The notes under the pieces: model-generated
The model's database searches: none
The model's input: only the letters and a program-made list of their open reading frames with translations
Told to the model about the DNA's origin: nothing
Translations under genes and position numbers: made by a program
Origin: Sediminicoccus rosea
Lineage (GTDB): Bacteria; Pseudomonadota; Alphaproteobacteria; Acetobacterales; Acetobacteraceae
Reading direction: 5' to 3'
DNA length: 64,000 nt
NCBI RefSeq assembly: GCF_033547095.1
Contig: NZ_CP137852.1
Coordinates: 2,783,501-2,847,500 of the forward strand
Part shown: positions 16,359 to 23,115 of the stretch, piece after piece
How the letters are laid out: every line of letters starts with the position of its first letter
Position numbering within the stretch: the stretch's first letter is position 1

Positions 16359-16589
16359 ATGAGCACGCCTGGCGCGCCGTTGCCGCCCCGCTCGTCCCTC
16401 GACCGCGGAAGCCGCAGCGCAACCACCGTGCCTGAGATGGAAATGCTGCGCCGCCGCGTCTGGCTGCAGCACGGCGTCGTCTCGCTGCACGTCGAGGACA
16501 TCACCGATCCCTGGCTGCGCCAGGCAGTCCAGAACGAAGCCGTGCGCCGCTGGGGCCCACGGCAGCAGGAGAAGACTCATGGCCGGTAA
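16359..16589 (+). CDS. Small phage protein
   Basis: A 76-residue protein, ATG at 16359 after a purine-rich GGGGGAGG ribosome site. Features are a Pro/Ser-rich N-terminus, then MEMLRRRVWLQHGVVSLHVE, DITDPWLRQAVQNEAVRRWG. It overlaps the next gene by 11 bases. The W/R-rich helices suggest nucleic-acid or protein binding. No family is recognised; it is real by ribosome site, overlap and codon bias. Confidence 0.6.
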   Translation: MSTPGAPLPPRSSLDRGSRSATTVPEMEMLRRRVWLQHGVVSLHVEDITDPWLRQAVQNEAVRRWGPRQQEKTHGR

Positions 16590-17127
16590 GCGGAAGGCGA
16601 AGACCACGAAGCAGAAGGAATCGATGGGCCCCTCGAAGTGGCGGCTTCAGCATGGCGGCTTCGGCGAGCCGATCCGAGACGCGGATCCCGAGACGGGCAG
16701 CCTGGTGCAGCATCGCCGCGCCGTGGACACGCTGGGCGCCATGCAGGCCAACGGCACCATCACCGCCGAGATGTTCGAGGCGGGCGGGATCTTCCGGCGG
16801 CAGTTCCGGTCAGCGATGCTGGACGGCCTGCGTGCCGTGCCGCTGATCCGGATCGTAGGCGGCGGAGGCGACTGCATCACGGAACAGCAGATCGCAGCTA
16901 GAGACAGGGTGGCATCCGCCATGGATGTGCTCGGCGGCTCGGACAGCGCCGCCGGGAGCTGCGTCTGGCACGTTGTCGGCCTGGAATGCTCAGTCAGGGA
17001 ATGGGCGATGCGGCAGGGCTGGGGTGGCCGGACGGTGCCGGCGACGCAGGCGCAGGGGATGCTGGTCGCGGCCCTCAGCGTGCTGGCGGCGCACTACGGC
17101 TTGGTGTCGCGGGGACGCGCCGCGTGA
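16579..17127 (+). CDS. DUF6456-like phage regulatory protein
   Basis: A 182-residue protein with a lysine-rich N-terminus (KRKAKTTKQKESM). The C-terminal domain has FRRQFRSAMLDGLRAVPLIR, then SCVWHVVGLECSVREWAMRQ, GWGGRTVPATQAQGMLVAAL and LSVLAAHYGL. This C-terminal pattern resembles DUF6456, a helical domain in alphaproteobacterial regulators that often follows an HTH; no separate HTH is obvious here. Similar proteins lie before packaging genes in prophages, where they may act like RinA/late regulators. The assignment is from memory and tentative. Confidence 0.6.
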   Translation: MAGKRKAKTTKQKESMGPSKWRLQHGGFGEPIRDADPETGSLVQHRRAVDTLGAMQANGTITAEMFEAGGIFRRQFRSAMLDGLRAVPLIRIVGGGGDCITEQQIAARDRVASAMDVLGGSDSAAGSCVWHVVGLECSVREWAMRQGWGGRTVPATQAQGMLVAALSVLAAHYGLVSRGRAA

Positions 17128-17159
17128 TGGAGCCGAACTTCCCCGCGGCCTCTCACGCC

Positions 17160-17175
17160 GCTACGTTTCCGTAGC
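17160..17175. promoter_or_regulatory. Short hairpin at the left border of the HNH gene
   Basis: GCTACG-TTTC-CGTAGC forms a perfect 6-bp stem with a four-base loop between the DUF6456-like gene and the HNH gene. There is no T-run, so it is not a normal intrinsic terminator. It could be an operator, an RNA hairpin, or a scar at the edge of an inserted gene. Confidence 0.35.
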
Positions 17176-17193
17176 AAACTGCCATTGGACGAG

Positions 17194-18156
17194 ATGCCCG
17201 CGAACTCGATCGCCGATCTGCCTGCCCCAGTCACCGCAGCGAAGGCGGACTGGTTGGTCGCGTCTCACTGGATTGGTTTCACACCAGCCGGAGACGGCCC
17301 AGATGCGCCTGGACGATGCCAAGCGACAATTTCGTCCCAGGCAGGCAATGGATACGTCATTGAATACATCACGTTGAATTTCGGTACGCCTAAGCCCGCA
17401 TATCTCGCAGACCCGCGCTATCTGGCCGAGCGCGCTGAACACGCCGCAGTTGCGGGGCGGCTTGTCGCTGTCCACCGGCTCAGATCGTCCTCCCTTTCCC
17501 TCAAAAGTATCCTTGGGGATGCTGACTACGAGCGCATGCAGGACATGTGGGATGAGGATGGTAGGCGTCGACGGTGGTCAGTCGCGTTCCCGATCGTCGA
17601 GAGCTACGAAATTCCAACGAAGCCGCTTGCTCGTGACGTGCTGGGGCCCGACGCGATGCAGCGCGTTTTCGCGCATCCGTCAGCCACGCTGCGCCCACTC
17701 AATGACGAAGAACGACGTGCCATTTCTTCGCTACCAATCCTGCTTCGCCCGACGGCGAATGCGTGGATCGGGATCCAGGCAGATATTGCAGCGGCCGAGC
17801 GGAGCGAAATCGAGACACGAATCAGTCGGCACATCGACAGCGAGCTCGGCGACAACGCAATCGAAGGGATGACCAAAGAGCAATGGGTTAAGGTCCGCCG
17901 CCGAGCGGCGTGGTTGGCTCAAAAGTTCATTCAGGATCGGCAGAAAGTCAAGACGCTGCGCTGCGACGATTGTTCGTTTGATCCCGTCATCCGGGCCAAT
18001 GGCACCGGCATCAAACCGCGAAGCCTGCTGGATGTGCATCACCTTCATCCCTTGGAGGAAGGACGCCGCGTAACGACGCTCGCGGACTTCAAGCTGCTGT
18101 GCCCAACGTGCCATCGCCTGGAGCATGCTCTGCTCCGCCTTGGATCGGCGAGCTGA
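17194..18156 (+). CDS. HNH endonuclease, probable cargo (moron) gene
   Basis: A 320-residue protein whose C-terminus is a clear HNH domain: LRCDDCSFDP, then LLDVHHLHPLEEG and DFKLLCPTCHRLEH, giving two CxxC zinc knuckles around the DVHH active-site core. The N-terminal 230 residues are an unrecognised alpha/beta domain that may provide target specificity. It also has a basic helix WVKVRRRAAWLAQKFIQDRQ before the nuclease. The ATG at 17194 is used; a TTG three codons upstream is possible. The codon use and base composition are visibly less GC-rich than the neighbouring phage genes, suggesting recent acquisition. It could be a defence, homing or phage-processing nuclease. Confidence 0.85.
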   Translation: MPANSIADLPAPVTAAKADWLVASHWIGFTPAGDGPDAPGRCQATISSQAGNGYVIEYITLNFGTPKPAYLADPRYLAERAEHAAVAGRLVAVHRLRSSSLSLKSILGDADYERMQDMWDEDGRRRRWSVAFPIVESYEIPTKPLARDVLGPDAMQRVFAHPSATLRPLNDEERRAISSLPILLRPTANAWIGIQADIAAAERSEIETRISRHIDSELGDNAIEGMTKEQWVKVRRRAAWLAQKFIQDRQKVKTLRCDDCSFDPVIRANGTGIKPRSLLDVHHLHPLEEGRRVTTLADFKLLCPTCHRLEHALLRLGSAS

Positions 18157-18269
18157 CGCCCTCTGATCTGAAAGCGAAGAAGAAGGTAAGCCAGCGAAAG
18201 AATGTCGCGTTGATGCCTGAAACTCACATCGGGTAATCTCTCGACAGTCGTTGAATTGCGGCTGCGGCC

Positions 18270-18320
18270 AGTGGCTCCCGAGCCACTCGTCCGCTGATCG
18301 GCCACTGTGGCTCGCGAGCC
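18270..18320. promoter_or_regulatory. Two GGCTC/GAGCC palindromes
   Basis: AGTGGCTC-CC-GAGCCACT spans 18270-18287 with perfect 8-bp arms. Twenty-one bases on, GGCTCGCGAGCC at 18309-18320 is a perfect 12-bp palindrome embedded in GTGGCTCGCGAGCCGATGG. The shared half-site (GTGGCTC/GAGCCAC) suggests a repeated binding site for a dimeric protein rather than a terminator. Confidence 0.45.
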
Positions 18321-18400
18321 GATGGTTCCTTCCTGGCCCCGCTGTATGCGGGGGGCGGAAGCGCGCAACATCGCTAGCGCCAGGCCGAAAACATGGGTTG

Positions 18401-18485
18401 CGGTTTGCAGCCTTCGCCCGCGGCTTCAAATCGTTAGCTGCAAACCGACGCCGGGCCATTGCCCTGCAAACCACCTGCAAACCGG
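18401..18485. repeat. Four CTGCAAACC(G) repeats upstream of the methyltransferase
   Basis: The 10-mer CTGCAAACCG occurs inverted at 18401-18410 (CGGTTTGCAG) and direct at 18438-18447 and 18475-18484. A fourth direct copy, CTGCAAACC, is at 18464-18472. The last copy ends ten bases before the ATG at 18494. In such GC-rich DNA, four matches in 85 bases are not expected by chance. They are probably operators controlling the methyltransferase and downstream late genes, or iterons. Confidence 0.6.
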
Positions 18486-18493
18486 ATGGCCCG

Positions 18494-19960
18494 ATGACGC
18501 TCCCCTGGATGGCGGCGAAGATCCTGCTGCGTCCGGTGGCGGAGCTGCGCCCGCATGCCGCCAACGCGCGCGTGCACAGCGCCGCGCAGTTGGAGCAGAT
18601 CAAGGCCAGCATGCTGGCGTTCGGCTTCACCAACCCGCTGCTGGTGGATGAGGACGGCGTGCTGATCGCCGGGCACGGGCGGCTCGAGGCCGCGTCCGCG
18701 CTCGGCATGGCCAAGGTCCCGGTCATCGTGCTGCGGCACCTGTCCGCCGCGCAGAAGGAGGCGCTGCGCCTCGCCGACAATCGCATCGCGGAGAACGCGA
18801 CCTGGGACCAGGCGCTGTTGCGTGATGCGCTCGCCGCGGTGCAGGCGGCGCCGGACATCGACCTCGGCGCGCTCGGCTTCTCGGCGGATGAGCTCGCGGA
18901 CATCGTCGCGGCGGCTGGAGATGCCGTGTCCGACGGCGACGCGCCCGAGGCTCCGTCCGCAGATCCCGCCGAGGGGGGCGACGCGACTGGTGCGGCGGAT
19001 GCGGAGGAGACGGCGGACGATCCCGCCGACGCCGATCCGGAGCCGCCGCGCCAGGCCGTCACCCGCCCGGGCGACCTCTGGCTGCTGGGCGAGCATCGCC
19101 TGCTGTGTGGCGACAGCACCGACGCCGCCAGCGTCGCGCGCGTGATGGGCGAGGACCGCGCCGCGCTGCTGTTCACGTCGCCGCCCTATGGGAACCAGCG
19201 CGACTACACGACCGGCGGCGGCACCGATTGGGACGCCCTGATGCAGGGCGTGTTCCAACATCTCGACGCGGCTTTGCGGCCCGATGGCCAAGTGCTGGTG
19301 AACCTCGGGCTGATCCACCGCGACAGCGAATGGATCCCCTATTGGTCGGGCTGGCTCGACTGGATGCGCGGCCGCGGCTGGCGCCGCTTCGGCCTCTACA
19401 CCTGGGACCAGGGACCTGGCCTGCCGGGAGACTGGAACGGGCGCCTCGCGCCGGCCTTCGAGTTCGTCTTCCACTTCAACCGCCAGGCCCGGCAGGCGAA
19501 CAAGATCGTCCCCTGCAAATGGGCCGGCACGCCGAACAAGGGGAGCGGACTGCGCGCCGCCGACGGCACCATCTCCGAGTACCAGCACGCCGGGCTGCCG
19601 GTGCAGGACTTCCGGATTCCTGACAACGTGCTGCGTCTGACCCGCCATAAGGGCCGCGGCATTGAGACCGAGCACCCCGCGGTGTTCCCGGTGGTGCTGC
19701 CGGAATTCCTGATGCGGACCTACACCGACGAGGGCGAGATCATCTTCGAGCCCTTCGGCGGGAGCGGCACCACCATTCTCGCCGGCCAGCGCACCAGCCG
19801 CCGCGTGCGGGCGATCGAGCTGGCGCCCGCGTATGTGGATCTGGCGATCGCCCGCTGGCGGATGCTGCATCCCGATCTGCCCGTGACGCTGGCGGACGAT
19901 GGCCGCGACTATGACGCCGTCGCCGCGATGCGGCAGGAGGTCACCGCCGATGCAGCCTGA
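18494..19960 (+). CDS. ParB-domain DNA methyltransferase (TSPPY type)
   Basis: A 488-residue protein. The N-terminal ParB/Sulfiredoxin-like domain covers about residues 8-110 (VAELRPHAANARVHSAAQLE, AFGFTNPLLVDEDGVLIAGHGRLEAA by position, LRLADNRIAENATWD). An acidic Ala/Asp-rich linker at about 140-190 follows. The C-terminal methyltransferase has motif IV LLFTSPPYGNQRDY, and motif I comes last (IFEPFGGSGTTILAGQRTSR with AIELAP), i.e. beta-class order. TSPPY fits N4-cytosine or N6-adenine modification. The start is ATG 18494, right after the CTGCAAACC repeats. It probably protects phage DNA or regulates genes, and is paired with the next gene. Confidence 0.92.
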   Translation: MTLPWMAAKILLRPVAELRPHAANARVHSAAQLEQIKASMLAFGFTNPLLVDEDGVLIAGHGRLEAASALGMAKVPVIVLRHLSAAQKEALRLADNRIAENATWDQALLRDALAAVQAAPDIDLGALGFSADELADIVAAAGDAVSDGDAPEAPSADPAEGGDATGAADAEETADDPADADPEPPRQAVTRPGDLWLLGEHRLLCGDSTDAASVARVMGEDRAALLFTSPPYGNQRDYTTGGGTDWDALMQGVFQHLDAALRPDGQVLVNLGLIHRDSEWIPYWSGWLDWMRGRGWRRFGLYTWDQGPGLPGDWNGRLAPAFEFVFHFNRQARQANKIVPCKWAGTPNKGSGLRAADGTISEYQHAGLPVQDFRIPDNVLRLTRHKGRGIETEHPAVFPVVLPEFLMRTYTDEGEIIFEPFGGSGTTILAGQRTSRRVRAIELAPAYVDLAIARWRMLHPDLPVTLADDGRDYDAVAAMRQEVTADAA

Positions 19961-21218
19961 TCTCGTCGTCTCCGCCCTCCCGGTGGTGGCGCTGATTCCC
20001 TACGCCGAGAACGCGCGCACGCATTCCCCGACGCAGGTGACGCAGATCGCCGCGTCCATCGCCGAGTTCGGCTTCGTGAACCCCGTGCTGGTCGACGCCG
20101 AGGGCGTGCTCATTGCCGGCCATGGCCGCGTCATGGCCGCGAAGCAGCTGGGCCTCGCCTCCGTGCCGGTGCTGCGGCTTGGCCATCTCTCCCCGGCGCA
20201 GGCGCGTGCGCTGCGCCTGACCGACAACCAGATCGCGCTGAACTCCGGCTGGGACGAGGCGCTGCTGGCCGCGGAGATCGCCCGCATCCGCGACGAGGCG
20301 GTGGTCGACCTGGACGTGCTCGGCTTCTCCGGCATGGAGCTCGACCGGCTGCTGGCCGCGGCCGATGCCGGTCTCGGCGACGATGCCGACGAGGCGCCGC
20401 CGCCGCCGGTGGTGCCAGTGACGCGCGCCGGCGACCTCTGGCGCTGCGGCGAGCATCGGTTGCTGTGTGGCGATGCCACCCGGATAGAGGACGTGCAGCG
20501 CGCGCTCGGCGCTGGCCACCTCGCCGACATGGGCTTCGTCGATCCGCCCTACAACGTGGCCTACGAGGGCGGCACCGCCGCCAAGATGACCATTGCCAAT
20601 GACGCGCTCGGCGGCAGCTTTCCCGAGTTCCTGCGGCCGGCGCTGGCCAATCTGCTCTCGGTCACCAAGGGCGCCTGCTACGTCTGCATGTCCTCGTCCG
20701 AGTGGCCGACGCTGCATCGCGTCTGGCAGGAGGCGGGCGGCAAGTGGTCCAGCACCATCATCTGGGCGAAGAACACCTTTGCCCTCGGCCGCGCCGACTA
20801 CCACCAGCAGTTCGAGGCCATGCTCTATGGCTGGAAGGCTGGCGCGCAGCACTATTGGTGCGGCGCCCGCGACCAGGGGAATGTCTGGCACTTCGACAAG
20901 CCGGCCAGGAACGACCTCCATCCGACCATGAAGCCGGTGGCGCTGGTCGAGCGTGCCATCCGCAACAGCAGCAAGCCGCGCGATACGGTGCTGGACTGCT
21001 TCGGCGGCTCGGGCACGACGATGATCGCCGCCGAACGCACGGGGCGGCGCGCCGTGCTGCTGGAGATCGACCCTGCCTATGCCGACGTCATCGTGCGCCG
21101 CTGGCAGGAGACGACCGGCGAAGCCGCGGTTCTGGAGGGTGATGATCGCATCTTTGCCGATGTCGCCGCGGCCCGCGGCATCGTCGATCATGATGTGATC
21201 CAGACCGCCGAATCATAG
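19950..21218 (+). CDS. ParB-domain N6-adenine DNA methyltransferase (DPPY type)
   Basis: A 422-residue relative of the preceding protein, ATG at 19950 overlapping its end by 11 bases. The ParB-like N-terminus (LIPYAENARTHSPTQVTQIA, FGFVNPVLVDAEGVLIAGHG, LRLTDNQIALNSGWDEALL) is followed by a shorter linker. The methyltransferase domain has motif IV MGFVDPPYNVAYEGG and motif I TVLDCFGGSGTTMIAAERTG with LLEIDP. DPPY is typical of N6-adenine enzymes. A HxTMKP segment (LHPTMKPVALVERAI) is the usual family signature. No cognate restriction enzyme is adjacent, so it is an orphan phage modification enzyme unless the HNH protein partners it. Confidence 0.93.
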   Translation: MQPDLVVSALPVVALIPYAENARTHSPTQVTQIAASIAEFGFVNPVLVDAEGVLIAGHGRVMAAKQLGLASVPVLRLGHLSPAQARALRLTDNQIALNSGWDEALLAAEIARIRDEAVVDLDVLGFSGMELDRLLAAADAGLGDDADEAPPPPVVPVTRAGDLWRCGEHRLLCGDATRIEDVQRALGAGHLADMGFVDPPYNVAYEGGTAAKMTIANDALGGSFPEFLRPALANLLSVTKGACYVCMSSSEWPTLHRVWQEAGGKWSSTIIWAKNTFALGRADYHQQFEAMLYGWKAGAQHYWCGARDQGNVWHFDKPARNDLHPTMKPVALVERAIRNSSKPRDTVLDCFGGSGTTMIAAERTGRRAVLLEIDPAYADVIVRRWQETTGEAAVLEGDDRIFADVAAARGIVDHDVIQTAES

Positions 21219-21315
21219 CAATCTCACGACGCTGCATCTTGCTTGGCTCGTGCGCGCCACAGCGCGAATGGTCCGTCACACGCAGGGGATGCCCTGCACC
21301 ACGACGGAGACGACC

Positions 21316-21552
21316 ATGACCGACCGCGAAGCCCGCGCCGCCCGCAACCAGGAACGCAGCCTGGCCGCCTTCCTCGCGACGAAGGCCGAATTTGACGCTC
21401 TCCTCGCCGAACTCACCCAGGCCAGCGAGGACCATTTCGGCGCGGATCCCGAGACGGTGCTTTGGGGCGAAGCCGCCTGGCTTTCGGACGCAACCGCAAA
21501 GCTGAAGGACATCGCGGACCAGCATTTCCGCCGCGGCGAATACGCCCTCTGA
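21316..21552 (+). CDS. Small phage protein
   Basis: A 78-residue helical protein, ATG at 21316: AARNQERSLAAFLATKAEFD, LLAELTQASEDHFGADPETV, WGEAAWLSDATAKLKDIADQ, HFRRGEYAL. The preceding GGAGACGACC provides a ribosome site. Similar short proteins of unknown function lie before DUF3489 genes in alphaproteobacteria. A longer in-frame start at 21250 is unlikely, since the extra residues have poor codon bias. Confidence 0.6.
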   Translation: MTDREARAARNQERSLAAFLATKAEFDALLAELTQASEDHFGADPETVLWGEAAWLSDATAKLKDIADQHFRRGEYAL

Positions 21553-21647
21553 CGCGGGTCCCTCCCGCACCGCCCCGACCGGCGACGCCGGCGGGGCTCC
21601 CGGCAGTAGGGGCCGATGGTCGGCACCCGGAACCGGAGACCACCACG

Positions 21648-22505
21648 ATGACCCAGCTTTCCGACACCCAGCGCGTGATCCTGAGCGCCGCCGCGCAGCA
21701 CGAGATGGGCCTCGCGCGCGCGCCGAAGGCCCTGCCGGCCGCGGCCCGCAACGCGGTCTTCCGCAGCCTGATCAAGAACAACCTGCTGACCGAGATCAAC
21801 GCCCCGCGGGACTTCGTCGGGTTGGGCTGGCGCCAGGACGAGGAAGGCACCTGGATCGTGGCGCGCATCACCGACGACGGGCTGCGCGCGATCGGCATTG
21901 ACCCGAACGAGGGCGACGCGGGGGCCGGCGAGCCCGACTGCTCGGGCATCGAAGGCAGCGTGCCCCACACGGCGACGACGGGCGCGGAGGACTCGGCGCC
22001 GCAGGGTGAGGGCACCCCGCCGCCCGAAGCCACCCAGGCCGCGCCCCTGGCGGAGGAAGTCACCCTGCTCGACCAGGCCCTCGCAGCACGCGCCGCCACG
22101 CCCCGCGCCAGCCTGCGCGACACCGCCGCGGCGATCCTCGCCGCCTGGGATGACGAGGCAAACCGGGAGGGCGACATGATCGGCGCCCTTGACGCGCCGA
22201 TGGAAGCCCTGCGCACCCTGCTAGCCGGCAAGCCCGCCCGCACGCCACGGGACGCCACCGCGCCACGCAAGCCGCGCGAGGGCACCAAGCAGGAGCAGGT
22301 GCTGGCGATGCTGCGCCGCCCCGAGGGCGCCACGGTCGCACAGATCGCCGAGGCGACGGGCTGGGCGCAGCACACGGTCCGCGGCTTCTTCGCGGGGCTG
22401 AAGAAGAAGGGCCACGCGGTCGAGGTGAAGTCGCGCGAGCGGATGGTCGGCCCCAACAAGACGGGCGCGAAGGGCTCCTTCACCATCTACCACCTGCCGG
22501 CCTGA
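21648..22505 (+). CDS. DUF3489 family protein
   Basis: A 285-residue protein. The C-terminal 75 residues are the DUF3489 winged-helix-like domain: TKQEQVLAMLRRPEGATVAQ, IAEATGWAQHTVRGFFAGLK, KKGHAVEVKSRERM. An N-terminal region (LSDTQRVILSAAAQHEMGLA) also resembles the family's first helix. The middle is an acidic Pro/Glu-rich linker. ATG 21648 follows CCGGAGACCACC. DUF3489 proteins are presumed DNA-binding regulators and are common in alphaproteobacterial genomes and prophages. Its place before the terminase genes suggests late-gene control, which is unproven. Confidence 0.85.
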   Translation: MTQLSDTQRVILSAAAQHEMGLARAPKALPAAARNAVFRSLIKNNLLTEINAPRDFVGLGWRQDEEGTWIVARITDDGLRAIGIDPNEGDAGAGEPDCSGIEGSVPHTATTGAEDSAPQGEGTPPPEATQAAPLAEEVTLLDQALAARAATPRASLRDTAAAILAAWDDEANREGDMIGALDAPMEALRTLLAGKPARTPRDATAPRKPREGTKQEQVLAMLRRPEGATVAQIAEATGWAQHTVRGFFAGLKKKGHAVEVKSRERMVGPNKTGAKGSFTIYHLPA

Positions 22506-22595
22506 CCACGGAGCCGGACACGTCGAGGGCTCGCCGCCGGACGGTAGCGGGCCCTTGCTCGTGATGACCATCACGTGCGGCGGGAGGTCGCCGCC

Positions 22596-23111
22596 ATGCC
22601 GGAACTCACCGCCTCCACGCGCGAGGCCGCCCGTCGCCTCGGCGTCAGCGACACCGCCATCCACAAGGCCGAACGCGCGGGCCGCATCGCCCGCGAGCCG
22701 GACGGCCAGTGGGACATCGACAAAACCCGCCGCCGCCTGACAGAGACCGCTGATCCCGCCCGCTCACCTCTGGCCAGCGGCGCCGGCGCCGAGGGCACGC
22801 CATTCGCCCGGCTGAAAGTGGCGCAGCTCGCGCTGAAGGTGGAAGCCCAGCGCCTCTCGCTGGACGAGACCAAGCGACGGCTGGTCGATGTCACCGAGGC
22901 CAATGCCGCGCTCGACGAGATCGGCAGCACGATGCGCGACGCGCTACTGAACTGGCCGGCTCGCGTCTCCGGCCTGATCGCCGCCGAGATCAGCGTCGAT
23001 CCGCATCTGCTGCAGACCATCCTGCAGAGCCACATCAACGACCTGCTGACGGAGGCGGCCGATCGCTTCGATCCAGCAGGCCTCGGAGGGGACCGGGCTC
23101 CGCAGCCGTGA
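22596..23111 (+). CDS. Phage terminase small subunit (Nu1-like)
   Basis: A 171-residue protein with an N-terminal winged HTH (TREAARRLGVSDTAIHKAER, AGRIAREPDGQWDIDKTRRR), a linker and a helical domain (RLKVAQLALKVEAQRLSLDE, VDVTEANAALDEIGSTMRDA, LLNWPARVSGLIAAEISVDP). This fits Nu1/DUF1441-type small subunits that recognise the packaging site. ATG 22596 is preferred, with GGGAGG at 22582-22587, over GTG 22575. It lies immediately upstream of the large subunit. The HTH is almost the same as in the protein at 13438. Confidence 0.85.
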   Translation: MPELTASTREAARRLGVSDTAIHKAERAGRIAREPDGQWDIDKTRRRLTETADPARSPLASGAGAEGTPFARLKVAQLALKVEAQRLSLDETKRRLVDVTEANAALDEIGSTMRDALLNWPARVSGLIAAEISVDPHLLQTILQSHINDLLTEAADRFDPAGLGGDRAPQP

Positions 23112-23115
23112 GCAT

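Larger units (their letters stand above)
18157..18493. promoter_or_regulatory. 337-base non-coding region between HNH and methyltransferase genes
   Basis: No gene is supported here. An in-frame extension of the methyltransferase to 18251 looks non-coding. The stretch contains an AT-richer first 100 bases, two palindromes (18270-18287 and 18309-18320) and four copies of CTGCAAACC (18401-18485) just before the methyltransferase start. It most likely holds a promoter and operator for the rightward methyltransferase, terminase and structural genes. Confidence 0.5.

Noticed and set aside
18251-18493. N-terminal extension of the first ParB-methyltransferase
   Set aside because: The extra 81 residues lack conserved features and cover the palindromes and CTGCAAACC repeats; ATG 18494 begins the ParB domain.
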